Source of the DNA: Sphaerolaimus hirsutus
Taxonomy: Eukaryota; Nematoda; Chromadorea; Monhysterida; Sphaerolaimidae
DNA length: 64,000 bases
Direction of reading: 5' to 3'
Assembly: GCA_964036195.1 (NCBI GenBank)
Contig: OZ038460.1
Span: 1,925,504 to 1,989,503 of the forward strand
The position numbers were made by a program, and so were the translations under genes. The notes under the pieces are model-generated. The model did no database searches, was not told the origin of the DNA, and was given only the letters and a program-made list of their open reading frames with translations. Positions 21,004 to 31,861 of this stretch are shown here, one piece after another (within the stretch, counting starts at the first letter, position 1; each line of letters opens with the position of its first letter).

Positions 21004-22556
21004 TATCTTTAACCTGTCTTTATAGATTCAGTTACTTTTGGAAACTCTTTTTACACTATCAATGTTACCATTCTCAGTCATCTGCATACACATTTATTAA
21101 AAAGTTTATGCTTTATATTCACCCCAGTACCCCCATATCTTGGAGACCCCTTTTAGACTGCCATAGTATCTAGTATTTAGTTTAGAAGGTAGTTAAGCTT
21201 TTCAATTGGTATCTTTAATCAAAGGTACATGCGCATCTAAAAATGAGCACATAGATACAAGATTGCTAATCGAATTCATAGTAGACAAAGGCAAGTTAAT
21301 GATAGCAACTCATCTAACAAAACAAAATGTACTGTATCCATTTATCTAACAATCCTTAGAACCAAACCCACAGCCTCTGGTAACCTACTTTTTTATATTA
21401 ATGTGTTTTCCACCCACTTCTCAATGTAACAAGTAAGCATTTCTTTGATATCAGTGTTATAAAATGGAGTCACTGAATGATGGGCTGTACTGTTTTGCAA
21501 GTGTAGCAGATCACAAGCTGGTTGGTAGTGTAAAATTAGCACGGTGCTGCTTTAGGGTTGCAGCACCACTTTGATATACAATGTTGTGTTGAAAATCAAT
21601 AATAGAAAGGTTGAGATAATATTGACTTATGAATATCAACAGGAAAGTATTGGGATATCATTGTATATTGATCATGATGAGATCAAACATTATGGAAAAA
21701 ATTGAATATTAATATTAAGAAGCAATGTATTTGCAAACTCAGTGCTGTGAAATTTGATAACTAAATGTAACTTGCACTCTCTACCTTTGGTGAAATTTTC
21801 CCCTCAAATGCACCACAGCCCGGCAACAATTCTAACTTACATTTACCATACATCATTCGCTGCAAAATTCTCAAGGTTAACCCTAAAAATTTAGAATTTG
21901 AACTTCAACACTAACCCACAAACCCAGTTCCATAAAACCCCCAAAAAACCCTCACTTGCAAAACGTCGCACTTGCAAACCGGTACACCCACGCAAAACTA
22001 GGCAAATGGAACATGAATACAGTACGCCAATACGCTGGCATTTTACTTTCGAATAGTCAGTTTGCAAGCGGCGCTGATGGATGGTGTGGCGCCGCGGCGC
22101 AGCGAAACAAAGTGCAAAAGGAAATTAGCGGTTCTCACTTCGAGAATCCCCCCCCCCCTCGAGTGAGTACCGTAAGTAGTGACTTTCGGTTTGTAATGGC
22201 GCTGGGAATGGCGCCAGGGTTCTTTGTTTATGGCGCCAATTGTAAGTTTTGGAGTGGGAAACTGTACGGTACGGTAGGTTCAATTTTCGGTAAATTACTG
22301 ATTAATCTTCAATAATAATTTGTGGAGAAATATTAAAATTTTATATAGCAAATATTTTTATTTGGATCAAATTTTATTTGTGTGAAATCTAGAGCTAACT
22401 CAATAATTTCCTTGAGAAATTTAGCGCCAGGCGCATACTACACCATTACATTGCTTAGTTACCCAGTCTAGAAATGATCAGGGTTCATTTCTGAATATCT
22501 CGTTCAAAGTGGGGAGGTGTATAAAATGGATAATGATTGTGGGGGTGTATAAGGTA
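21004..22556. other. Mostly unique sequence; one short ORF; GGCGCC relic
   Basis: A 36-residue ATG frame at 21464-21574 (MESLNDGLYCFASVADHKLV then GSVKLARCCFRVAAPL) is protein-like but short. 22195-22242 has ATGGCGCTGG and GGCGCCA words. A C-run lies at 22147-22157. No other feature is seen. Confidence 0.4.
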
Positions 22557-23239
22557 TAGGGTTGGAAAAAATCAATTTTTTTTAACGCCTTGATTTTTTT
22601 TAAATCAATTTTTTAATTGATTTTTTAAAATTAAAATCAGATTTTGTTTAAATCGCCCAAAATGGGGGTATAGAGAAAAAATATATGTATGTTAAGTGTC
22701 AGACAATGTATTGTTATGTCTATTGTGGTCATTTTATGACTGTGGAGTCATGGAATAGCATTATAAGCAGTGATTTCTTTCAAAAATATCCATTTTACGT
22801 TGACTAACACGTATATCGCCTTTTGTCGAACATTCGTGACTTCAAGTGAAGTTCCGCATGGAATAGTGCTTAAATAAGGTTTTAAGAGAAGGCTAATACA
22901 TTGACAGTGATGTTACACACTGTAGAAGTATGTTGGAGTACATTGGTTTGATATTATATACTACACTAGCATATCATGGCTCATTATTACATGGTAAGAT
23001 GAATAAATGGAAGATTTTACACTAAAAATGCCCCAAAACCCATGAAAACACCACAAATGCTAATATGTATGAGAAATTGCGCGCTTGCGCGCAAAAAAAT
23101 GCTAAATACCTAGTGCAAGTCTACCAGAAATTTTGCCTTTTGATTTTTTAAGATTAAAATCAGTTTCCACCCTTTGATTTTTTTTAAATCAAATTTTTTA
23201 TGTAAAAAATCAGTTTAAAAAAATCAACTGCCAACCCTA
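22557..23239. mobile_element. hAT MITE, TAGGGTTGG ends, AATCAATTTTTT words
   Basis: TAGGGTTGGAAAAAATC / TGCCAACCCTA ends with a perfect 8-bp duplication ATAAGGTA (22549-22556 and 23240-23247). Subterminal words are TTGATTTTTTTTAAATCAA-like. The core (about 22740-23120) matches the copy at 38658-39317, including TATTATATACTACA and the GCGCGCTTGCGCGC block at 23077-23094. The other copy carries different subterminal words. Confidence 0.93.
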
Positions 23240-23247
23240 ATAAGGTA

Positions 23248-24659
23248 CCACAAGACATCTGCCCGGGAGACATCCCGTTATGTCTGGTGAGACATCTATA
23301 GAATTGAAAAACTCAAACAAAATTATGTGGATGGGGAAAATGAACAAATTTCTATGTTATAAGTGTCAACAACATTGCATCGCTGCGTCTGACATAGATT
23401 TCATGATTTCAAGTTACAAGAACGCGGCATCATTCCAGCAGGTAAAACTTGAGAAGGGCGGGCTATACACAAGGCTCCATAAACAAACAGTTCACAGTTC
23501 AAATTCTGGATACTCTTACTGCTTGTCTACATACAGAATTTCCATCAGATGTCTAGTGATCCATAAGGAGATGTCTACAGAGATTCCATAAATTGGATGC
23601 AACTATTTGAGTGGGCGGTAATTTTAGTTTGGGATGAAGAACTTCTGCAGTGAACAAAAAAATTGTGCGAGATTTGATTGACCCGATATCGTTTTTCTCG
23701 GGCAGCCCGATTCATTGTATCCGGGGGTTCTTGTGGGAGTTTTCGAATGATAAAATAGATATAAATATAAAATGAATTTCAAGATATATATTTGGTAACT
23801 CATTTTACCTGTGTATTTTATCCATAGCAAAGTTCAACACACGGAAAACAAAGTTCATGCTACCACAATCAAATTAAATCATTTCCCCCATGGTTTTACA
23901 AGTCAAAATGGTAACAAAGGCTGAAAAATGTATTAAAAATAATGGAGTGATTTGTTTCCGGTCGCGGACCACGCAAACAAACTTTTAAATCCCAAATTAC
24001 ATTTTCAGTGATCCCATTCTCTTGCTGAAAACTATTTATACATGATGATTTTGATGGTATTTCCCACTTTAAAATCATATTAAAACGTGCAGTGCTGCCC
24101 CCGCACGGCTTTAGTAAGCATATTTTTATAATCTATAATTTGGAAAACTCTTAATTTGGATGTCTAATGTACTGACAGATTTTATTGCGTAGTTTAATCA
24201 GAATGTTACCGTAATTTGATGAATCGAGTCACATTATAGATTCTGCTGATAATGTCTCAAACATAATGAAAACGCTGTATGAGATCAAATATTTTTGTAT
24301 GAACATTTCAGGTTATTTTTGGGATAACAATTTAATGAACAGTGTCCAGTCAGTAGGCTTCACAAAAACACTGCAATTATCAATTTTTTAAAATAAAATT
24401 CAACTGTAAAAAGTGAGCATTCAAAATTTCCATGGACAACACAAAATCACTTTCAAAATGAAGCAACAATGTTTGCACACAAATAAATGAAAGGAAGGCA
24501 GGTGTTTTAGAAAATTAGCCACTCGGTGAAAAGCAATCAAACGAACTGCACAAACAAATTAATTAGGTATTATTGTTTTATGCTGCATGATGCTCATTAC
24601 AGTTTCATGTTACTACAGTATTTTGATATTTATCGGATTGGGGCAGTTGGACAGTTATA
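23248..24659. other. Unique AT-rich stretch, no supported gene
   Basis: The 103-codon plus frame at 23280-23591 (CYKCQQHC near its start) has no recognisable domain and ordinary composition. 24150-24370 holds a diverged copy of the GTAGGCTT(T/C)ACAAA repeat. Confidence 0.4.
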
Positions 24660-24777
24660 TACCGTATTACCTCGAAATACCCCTAGGGGGTTTATTATTT
24701 CGCCAGCAAAATTTGAGGGGGGATAATCCGAGGGGGGGGGTTATTCGAGGGGGGGGATAATTCGAGGTAATACGGTA
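24660..24777. mobile_element. Minimal TA-type MITE, CCGTATTACCTCGAAATACCC ends
   Basis: A 118-bp copy made almost only of the two ends: TACCGTATTACCTCGAAATA / TTCGAGGTAATACGGTA, with GGGGGGATAAT(C/T)CGAG units. TA at both borders. Confidence 0.85.
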
Positions 24778-24866
24778 TGTTTAATTGTGGTTTCATATTT
24801 ATTAGTTACCTGTTTACCTACATGAAAAGAGGTGCAGGGGTCAATTCCGCACGTGGAGAAGTAAAA

Positions 24867-25735
24867 CAGAGTTGTTAGAATTACTGAACTTTTTTCAAAA
24901 GTATATGTAAACGTAAGTATTTTTTTTTTACTCACCACAAAGTATCGAAAACGTAAAATACTTTTTTTTTACTCGTACGTACGCGTAAATTTGGGTACTT
25001 TTCTTGAAAGTGTAGAAACGACCACTTTTCGTCATTCCTGACGCTACAGCTTTTGTGAGGCGTCAATATTATTTCAAGTGGGTGTAAAGTGGGCACTTTT
25101 TCATGCGTTTACCGCACAACATACCTATGTTTTTGTTTAAGAAAATGATAGAAAACATAGTTTGCAGGGTCTCTTTATTGTAGGAGATAAAAATAGCAAG
25201 AATAGCGGCAACAAAAATACAACCTAACTCATCCAAATCTGGTAAATCACTAGAAACACTTCTTATAATTGAAGCGACTGAAAAGCTCCTTCTCTAATGT
25301 TTCGGGAGCGAGGTGCAACCCTTTCCCAACACAAACCAGTGCCCAGCTTCATCCAGCCCACTTCATCCCCAGCTGGGATTTCAGCGGTACCGGACGAATC
25401 ATCCATTCCATCGTCGCTCTCGCGACTCGTTTCCACTTCGATTGTCTTCGCAGCCATTTCGATTTGGTTGCGTTTTTTTATTTTTAAAGCGCGCTACCCC
25501 CGCGTATCTTTTATATTCAACGGAACCACGTCTGTAAATACATAGCACTGTAGTCACTTTATAAATACCCCCCACATTGAATTTTCTGAAATACATTTTA
25601 TGTACGCGTATGCTTTGAAAATGTACGCGTACGAGTGCGTACAGTATTTTTTTTTAAAGTATATGTAAACGTATTTACCGCGTACGCGCGTACGCGTATT
25701 TTTCGAGTAAACGTACGTACCTTTTAACAACTCTG
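24867..25735. mobile_element. hAT element, CAGAGTTGTTA ends, ACGTAAACGTA words
   Basis: CAGAGTTGTTAGAA / TTTTAACAACTCTG ends with a perfect 8-bp duplication AAGTAAAA (24859-24866 and 25736-25743). ACGTAAACGTA and TACGCGTACG words lie within about 130 bp of each end. The centre contains an ATG-started minus-strand frame at 25263-25457 that looks like a transposase start. It is a deletion derivative, too short to encode a full transposase (usually more than 500 residues in this superfamily). Confidence 0.93.
25263..25457 (-). pseudogene. Putative hAT transposase N-terminal remnant
   Basis: 64 codons from ATG at 25457 to a stop at 25263. It begins MAAKTIEVETSRESDDGMDD and continues with an acidic, Ser/Gly-rich stretch. 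It lies centrally in a hAT element, has GC-rich third positions unlike the flanks, and resembles in style the acidic start MDSDDDVVAVDS in the related element at 54670-55486. No BED finger or catalytic core follows, so it can only be a remnant. Plus-strand frames across the same bases (25269-25545) are shadows. The assignment is inferred from position, not from a domain match. Confidence 0.35.
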
Positions 25736-25743
25736 AAGTAAAA

Positions 25744-26060
25744 TACCATTTGCGAAGTGAGAAGTGAAATGAGAAGTAAAAAGTTCATTAATGTTTTAAC
25801 TTTCTGATTCTCACTTCCCATTTTACTTTGTATTTTACTTCTCATTTCAATTCTCACTTCTCATCTCACTTCTAATTTCTCACTTCTAATTTCACTTCTC
25901 ACTTCTCATTTTACCTCATATAATACTTCTAATTTCACTTCTCACTTCTAATTTCACTTCTCACTTCTCATTTTACCTCATATAATACTTCTAATTTCAC
26001 TTCTCACTTCTAATTTCACTTCTCATTTCTCATTTCACTTCTCACTTCCCAAATGGTTTT
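25744..26060. repeat. ACTTCTCACTTCTAATTTC tandem array with a ~63-bp higher-order unit
   Basis: A short unit, TTTCACTTCTCACTTCTAA, alternates with TTTTACCTCATATAATACTT. The composite block of about 63 bp is present twice in near-identical form between about 25865 and 26000. It forms the right half of the element at 24835-26090. Confidence 0.7.
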
Positions 26061-26094
26061 TTACTTCCCCACTTGCGGAATTGACCCCAGGTAC

Positions 26095-26146
26095 CAAATT
26101 CAACAAGAAGCGTAGGCCTTACGTTTTAATTGAATCTGACCCCAGG
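26095..26146. mobile_element. Very short GGCC(T)TTA MITE next to the previous element
   Basis: CCAAATTCAACAAGAAGCG faces CGTTTTAATTGAATCTGACC. It ends CCCCAGGTA, and the preceding element also ends CCCCAGGTA, so the two were probably inserted side by side at related targets. Confidence 0.45.
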
Positions 26147-26302
26147 TAGATTACTTGAGCTAACAATAATATTGTCCAAAATAGTACAAACATTTGCTTT
26201 CTGCACAAATGTAACTGAAATGATCGTAATTATTCCTGGGTGATTAATTAAGGAATAACAAGTGATACTAAGCTTAACTTGAAATTTGGATTCTCATGGG
26301 GC

Positions 26303-26487
26303 CTGGGGGCAGTCCCAAGCCCTGTAAAGTGTAAAGTAAAGTGTCAAATGTAAAGTCAAGTGCAAAGTAAAGTGTCAATTGCCATGACAAAAGTAAAGTA
26401 AAGTGTCAATTGTCATGCAAAGTTCAATAATAGAATCTTTTTCCTTTTTTGTTTTGATTGACACTTGACTTTGCATTTGACTTTTTA
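26303..26487. mobile_element. GGCAGTCCCAAGCCCTGTAAAG MITE, truncated on the right
   Basis: The left end CTGGGGGCAGTCCCAAGCCC is intact. Words AAAGTAAAGTGTCAA run to a GATTGACACTTGACTTTGCA right half that stops before the terminal repeat, where the shared 63-bp segment begins. Confidence 0.7.
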
Positions 26488-26548
26488 AGTGCTTTGTTTT
26501 ATTTGGATGGATTTTTGGGTGGGTTGGAAAATTTCTTTTAAAAACTTT

Positions 26549-26746
26549 CTGGTGGCAGTCCCAAGCCCTGTAAAGTGAAAAGTAAAGTGTCAAATGTAAA
26601 GTCAAAGGCAAAGTAAACTGTCAATTGTCATGCAAATTTAAGTAATAAAATCTTTTCTTTTTTGTTTTGATTGACACTTGACTTTGCATTTGACTTTACA
26701 TTTGACACTTTACTCTACACTTTACAGGGCTTGGGACTGCCACCAG
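26549..26746. mobile_element. GGCAGTCCCAAGCCCTGTAAAG MITE, complete
   Basis: CTGGTGGCAGTCCCAAGCCC / GGGCTTGGGACTGCCACCAG are perfect inverted 20-mers. The interior is nearly identical to 45275-45472 in inverted orientation, and the two copies also share the flank 26486-26548 (= 45473-45540 inverted). Confidence 0.85.
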
Positions 26747-27209
26747 GTCCTTTGGTGGACAAGTGTCAAATGTTAAGTCAAGTGACAAGTAAAATGGTTA
26801 TCTTCATTAAACTCATCACTTTTAACTTTACTTAACACATGCCACTTTTCTAATTTTTTTCCACTTGCAGGATTACAGCATTTGGTGTTATTTTTATAAG
26901 CGGGCAGGTTATAAGAAGAGTGAAAGTGAAAAACAAATTAAGAGTGACAGGTTAAATTGTGCACGTAAACACTTGACACTTTTTACTTTCGTTGTCACTT
27001 GGCTTACCAATTATCACTATTTTTATAACTAGGTATTTTACTTGCGACAATGCCAGAAGGCAGGAAATATTAGTATAGTAGTCCAGGATGTTGAAATAAA
27101 ACTGATTGACAATTGTTGAATTTGACAAATTTTTATTTCACCGCATTGGAAAATTGACAAATTCCCTGAACACGTAATCAAAGGGGTAAAGCAGTTAAGG
27201 GTATTGCTA
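26747..27209. other. CAAGTGACAAGT-type words, then AT-rich DNA
   Basis: GACAAGTGTCAAATG and TCAAGTGACAAGTAAAATGG at the left face ACACTTGACACTTTT at 26970-27000. Probably decayed MITEs. No gene. Confidence 0.4.
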
Positions 27210-27397
27210 TACTCGGCTGCGATCACAATTAGTATGAAAACCCACCATTATAATCTGAATAATGAACCAAAAATTATACAGTTTTTAATCAATATATTTT
27301 GTTTTTACTATTGAAAAATTATTTAGGAAATTTATCACAAAATTAAATTCATTTAATTATGGCAGGTTTCCATATTAGGTGTGCTGTCCGCGGAGTA
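27210..27397. mobile_element. TA-flanked MITE, TACTCGGC ends
   Basis: TACTCGGCTGCGATCACAAT / GTGCTGTCCGCGGAGTA ends with TA at both sides. The inverted arms run about 45 bp, to ACCCACCATTATAA / TTATGGCAGGTTTCC. Homologous to 44279-44475. Confidence 0.8.
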
Positions 27398-27990
27398 TAT
27401 CGCAAAGCTTTTCAGACAGTTTTTCTAAATAAATGTCTAACAGACAATGAAAAGTTTAAAATAGACATGAATACTATTTATATTTTTAGACTCGATCACT
27501 ATTTGTAATTTTTGTAATTTAATTTAACCGATAACCATTTATGAAATACTTCTTGCACAAACAATGATGAAAAATACCTCAAAAAGGGGAAATAATAGCT
27601 CAAATCCACACTGAAGTGAATACTATGTAAAATACTTGTAAATATTTATTTACTATAAATATCTCTCCAAACGAAAAAATCAACACCGATTTTCCCACAA
27701 TAAAGCAAAACGACGCAAAAACAAGGAAAAAACACACAACACAAAGACTTTCAGAAAATCGTAAAAAGGCTAACCCCAAAGTTTGTCCGGAAAAAGTGGC
27801 CTTCGCTATGAAAATTATCCATAAATGGAATCCATTTATTCAAATTTTAAAAGTCGTTATGCAAATTTTTATCTCTGCGAATTTGTGAAGTCCGGTAAAT
27901 TTTCTGCAATTGTAGTGGGGGAATTCTTAGGATTATAAACGCGATATAAATGTAGTGGTAAAAAATTGAGAAAATTGTGATGGATAAAAT
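27398..27990. other. AT-rich, no feature seen
   Basis: No convincing frames on either strand, and no repeats recognised elsewhere in the window. Confidence 0.45.
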
Positions 27991-27997
27991 TCTACCA

Positions 27998-28200
27998 CCT
28001 ACACTAGTTGAGTTGACAGTTGCTCACCAGTCAACTGAAAAATCTGTCGAAAACATGTTTTATTAACGATAATGCAGAAGTCTGGTCAGTTGACAATGGT
28101 TGACAGAAAGCAAACTGGTGGCTGCGCTCCCGTCAACTCAAGGTGGTAAAACAGATTTTTCAATTGACGACTGATGGACTGTCAACTAATGTGAGTAGCC
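27998..28200. mobile_element. CTACACTAGTTGAGTTGAC element
   Basis: CACCTACACTAGTTGAGTTG faces GTCAACTAATGTGAGTAGC. Inner pairs are CAGTCAACTGAAAAATCTG and CAGATTTTTCAATTGACGAC. Related to the CACACTAGT group. Confidence 0.6.
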
Positions 28201-28483
28201 AAATTTTGTCGCTTATCGTAATCAGGGGTCGCTAGAACTAAAAAATAAATACAATGTCTATCCGTTTCCGGGACCCCACCCTCAACAAAACCCCTTGGAG
28301 ACACCCACAATAAAAATGCGAAAAAATTGGACATCCTTAATCAAAATTGGACATCCTCTGGACACCCCCCAAAAAAATTCGCTTCGCAACAAATTCAAAC
28401 AGCCACAAATTTAAAAGTCCCACCATTGATGAAAACCTCCAATTGTAAATATAAATAAATAGGTAAAATGTAGCCCACGCACA

Positions 28484-28690
28484 CTACCTAGTACACCGAC
28501 GAAACCTGGAAAACTCATAAATCAGTTTCGAACGCAGCTGAGTTCACCAGAATGAATAATTCTTGATCGCCGTCAACAGCAGTTGACTGACTCTTCATTC
28601 TGGTCAACTCAAACGTGTTCAAAACAGATTTACGAGTTTTCCAAATTTCGGTGGTGTACTAGTGTGCACAGTGCGATTATATGCAAGATG
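28484..28690. mobile_element. GCACACTAC / CTAGTGTGCAC-ended MITE
   Basis: Left CGCACACTACCTAGTACACC and right GGTGGTGTACTAGTGTGCAC are inverted ends. Arms include CTCATAAATCAGTTTCGAAC / GTTCAAAACAGATTTACGAG. The centre is GCCGTCAACAGCAGTTGAC. Confidence 0.75.
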
Positions 28691-28755
28691 TTTAAAAGCG
28701 GGGAGGTCGGCACGCTAATGACTTTCACATGGCACATGCAAAGTGGCCGCGTAGC

Positions 28756-29236
28756 TAGGGTTCAAACGGGATCCCGATCCCGATCCCGTGAAATTCCGGG
28801 ATTTTGCAGTCCCGATCCCGATCCCGATCCCGAAAATTTCCAAACCCGATCCCGACAAACTCCCAAGCTCGGGATCCCGATCCCGGAAAAATTAGTGAAT
28901 TTATAAAAAGTGAAAAAATGACGTTTTTGCATGCAAAAATGTGAACGAAACCCCCCCCCCCCCCCAGTGTCCATTTTATACCACTTTTCTGGCATCCAAC
29001 AGTGTTTTGAGACCTTGATGAACAACTGTGGATGCCAGAACATTGGCCAAAATCTCTATCCCAAGACCCCAATCCCGATCCCGAAAAAATGCCAATCCCG
29101 ATCCCGAAAAAATGCCAATCCCGATCCCGATCCCGTGACCCCAATCCCGGCTAATCCCGATCCCGATCCCGATCCCGAAATCTCAAAAAAACAATCCCGA
29201 TCCCGATCCCGAAAAGTCAATCCCGTTTGAACCCTA
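28756..29236. mobile_element. hAT MITE, TAGGGTTCAAACGGGAT ends, CCCGAT word arrays
   Basis: TAGGGTTCAAACGGGAT and ATCCCGTTTGAACCCTA are perfect inverted ends flanked by the 8-bp duplication CGCGTAGC (28748-28755 and 29237-29244). CCCGATCCCGATCCCG arrays occupy roughly 120 bp on the left and 180 bp on the right, in the same orientation on both sides, so the element is not a perfect mirror. A 14-base C-run is central. The overlapping 107-129-codon frames are readings of the hexamer. Confidence 0.95.
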
Positions 29237-29269
29237 CGCGTAGCCGCACAAACATTCACAAAGCGACAA

Positions 29270-29502
29270 GATACACTATATAGTTTTCTGGCGAAATTCC
29301 AAAAAAAAATTGTAAACTCATAAATCAACTTTGAACGCATTCCAGTTTAACAGAATGAATCATTTTTAATCTCCATTAATATTAGTCGACGGACACTTCA
29401 TTCCGGTAAACTCAAATGCGTTCAAAGCGAGTCAAGCTAAATAGTTTTCCAGTTTTTTTTGTTGAAATTTCAGTAGAAAACTAGTGTGTGTAGCGCCAAT
29501 GA
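29270..29502. mobile_element. CTAGTGTGTGTAGCGCC-ended MITE
   Basis: ACTCATAAATCAACTTTGAA and CAAATGCGTTCAAAGCGAG are arms. The right end is CTAGTGTGTGTAGCGCC. The centre is diverged. The left end lies near TACACTATATAGTTTTC, next to the duplication of the preceding hAT element. Confidence 0.65.
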
Positions 29503-29732
29503 AAGATGCTGCCGTGCAGGGCAATGCATGGGGTGTTATTTCGCTATCTCATATTTGAATTTTTCACATACTCGTGCATTTGACATCTGGAGCTAATTTA
29601 GGACTTTTAATATTTCCCATTGTGCGGTACAATAGCGTGAATTCTGCTAGCACCCTACTCCCTACTCACTCTCTTATCGGGCGCCTTACGTTCTACAAAT
29701 TGGATCTGACCCCAGGTATTTGCACCCAAGAT

Positions 29733-29889
29733 TGGTGATGTAAAAGCGTCATGGCGCTGGAAGCAAAAAGATCCATGGCGCTTGGCGCTATCTTGCTGTG
29801 GCGCCATTGATGCTTGGCGCCATGCCCATGAAAAACGCCATGGCGCTTTTGGCGCTTGGCGCCAAAGTCCTGGCGCTTTTTACATCACA
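29733..29889. mobile_element. hAT MITE, TGGTGATGTAAAAGCG ends, ATGGCGCTTGGCGC words
   Basis: TGGTGATGTAAAAGCG / CGCTTTTTACATCACA ends. The direct repeat ACCCAAGAT (9 bp; 8 with one ambiguous base) flanks both sides (29724-29732 and 29890-29898). The interior is ATGGCGCTTGGCGC words. A near-neighbour of the TAGTGATGTTAAAGGC elements. Confidence 0.88.
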
Positions 29890-29899
29890 ACCCAAGATG

Positions 29900-30630
29900 C
29901 ACCCGGCGCCGCGCATGGCCGCGCGGCAAAAACGGCTATCAAAATGGCCGCGCAATTGCTGCAGTTGCAGCTTTTAGTTTTCACGCGCTGCACAAAAAGT
30001 CGAGATGCTGCATAGTTTTTTTGCAGCGCGAAATTGAGATGAATGAAGCTCTTTTGTTGCTTGATGGTATTAGTTTTAGCTAAATAGGGGGTCCCCTGAC
30101 TGGGGGGGGGTGACTGGGATTAGCATTGGAAAATCACTTTGAGATTTATATTTTAAAAATATACAACAAAATATAAGCTTTTTATAATTCATTTATATGT
30201 TTGCTAGAATTATCCAGCTAGATTCAATTGTAAATATCTTCTTTTTGAGAGATTTTCTGAGATTTTCAGAGATATCAGAATACATAAAAAAACATCGCAT
30301 TTAGCTGTGTTTTTTTTATTGTGGGATTTCTCAGAGATTTAATTATGTTTTTAGAGATTTTATGACATTATAAATATTTAATGACATTTCCTGAAAATCA
30401 TCCAATTTTCAATGCATTTGTGAAAGTGTCCATTTAGGGGGACCCCCCTGGAGACCCCCCATATTTTTCACATCTCAATAAAGGGGTAGCGGCCGGCAAT
30501 TTTGTACAGCGCAGCGGAAAAGTAATCGTTGGCAGTGTGTTTTTGAAAAATCGTTTGCGAAAATGATGAAACTGTTCCGGGAGAGTGAACAAGAAAATCT
30601 TCCTACGGGTCATGATTTTGTCCCAACGGA
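29900..30630. other. GC-rich patch then AT-rich DNA; GGGTC blocks
   Basis: 29900-29990 has GCCGCGCGGC and CTGCAGTTGCAG words. GGGGGTCCCC at 30087 and GGGGGACCCCCCTGGAGACC at 30437-30456 may be the two ends of a decayed element whose interior repeats GAGATTT(T) words (30245-30360). No gene. Confidence 0.4.
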
Positions 30631-31122
30631 CAGAGTTGTTAAAAGTATTTAGTTGACGTTTTTAAAGTGTTCGTAAACGTAGAGTACTCTGAATTAGCTA
30701 CTGCCCTAGAGTGAAAATGTCAAGTAAATTATTTGACAGGAATACATTGTCGAATGTCAAAATACCTTTGACTCGGAAATAGCTAAAAGGAAACACATTA
30801 GTACTTCAAATATTTACACACATAAAAGTAAAAGTACTTTTGACACTTAAGAAAACGTGAAAAAAACGATTAAAATGCTTTACACAAGAAAACGTGGCAT
30901 TTTTAATGCATAAAAATTTAGGAGCAGCTTTTTCAAGAGAACTATCAAAAATGCAAAACGATACTAGGACGTTATTTGCAATAGTGAATCTGCAAAAAAT
31001 ACGTTTTCATATACTTGAATACTTTGAAAAATATACGCATCAGGAAACATAAAAAGTACTCTTTCGGGAGTAATCGTAAACGTAAAAATTCCAGTAAACG
31101 TAAATACGTTTTCCCAACTCTG
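30631..31122. mobile_element. CAGAGTTGTTAAAA hAT element, older copy
   Basis: CAGAGTTGTTAAAAGTA / ACGTTTTCCCAACTCTG ends. AAACGTAAAAATTCCAGTAA and related words are near the right end. No matching 8-bp duplication remains. The interior has no long frame. Confidence 0.75.
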
Positions 31123-31390
31123 AAAATCCCGTCTCACGATTCACAAATACCAAAAAAGTGTCTCGTGACCGAGATTCCATGAAACTTCGCTCGCAAATAT
31201 GTAGTCGGGTACGTAAACGAGAAACTTCACGCTCCAATGGCTTATGAAATGAAGTTTCCCACTACTGTGCCGCGTGAAAATATATAACATAACCCCGGTG
31301 ATTTGTACTTGTAATTGGAAAATAGATTACGATATTTTGCATGTGTACGTGAAATTTTAATAGACAGTGAGACATGACTTGTGTCGGGTG

Positions 31391-31565
31391 GTATACTGGC
31401 GGCAGTCCCGCACAATGTAAAGTGCCAAATGTCATGCAAAATGTCCAAAGTTAACCGATAAAATAATTCCTTTGTTTATTTTGATTGACATTTTACATGA
31501 TACTCGACACTCGACTTAACACCTTACTGTGGAACTGCCCAATTTACAGGGTTCGGAAGACATGC
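31391..31565. mobile_element. GGCAGTCCCGCACAATGTAAAG MITE
   Basis: Left GGCGGCAGTCCCGCACAATG. Right side ACACCTTACTGTGGAACTGC and ACAGGGTTCGGAAGACATGC are decayed. AATGTCATGCAAAATGTCC faces ATTGACATTTTACATG. Confidence 0.6.
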
Positions 31566-31590
31566 TGCCACTTAGACTGAATAAATTTTT

Positions 31591-31861
31591 GTTCCGCGTC
31601 CGAAAGGGGTTTGTATGCGGCAGGGGTCTCCAGGGGGGTGGTGGGGGGGGGGGGGCTGCCCCCCCCCAAATCGTCCAGCTATCTATCTATCCCTGAGGCC
31701 TACAAACGCGGACACATCAATGTGATCGATAATGTGAAAAATTCAGGCCTACATGTAAAACTTCTCCAAAATTTCCAATGATGGGCGTGTTCTTTTTCCG
31801 AAAACAACAATTTTTGAAAGACTCTTTTCGCCCTTCGGAAAAAAACGTTCGGACGCGGAAC
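31591..31861. mobile_element. GTTCCGCGTCCGAA-ended element with G/C runs
   Basis: GTTCCGCGTCCGAAAGGGG and CGTTCGGACGCGGAAC are inverted ends. The left subterminal block has GGGGTCTCC, a G-run of 14, a C-run and ATCTATCTATCC. No target duplication recognised. Confidence 0.65.

Larger units (their letters stand above)
24835..26090. mobile_element. CAGGGGTCAATTCCGC MITE interrupted by a hAT element
   Basis: The left end CAGGGGTCAATTCCGC with GTGGAGAAGTAAAA is mirrored by the right end TTACTTCCCCACTTGCGG and AATTGACCCCAG, a terminal inverted repeat of about 33 bp. The element is split by the 869-bp hAT copy at 24867-25735, inserted within its left terminal repeat. Without that insert it is about 380 bp of GAGAAGTGAAATGAGAAGT-like words and their complements. 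Confidence 0.85.

Noticed and set aside
28583-29340. Several 93-129-codon frames rich in Arg-Asp-Pro-Gly repeats
   Set aside because: They translate the CCCGAT hexamer arrays, so the periodic peptide is a product of the DNA repeat.
30631-31122. Searched for an 8-bp duplication around this CAGAGTTG element
   Set aside because: CCAACGGA and AAAATCCC do not match, so its hAT assignment rests only on its termini.
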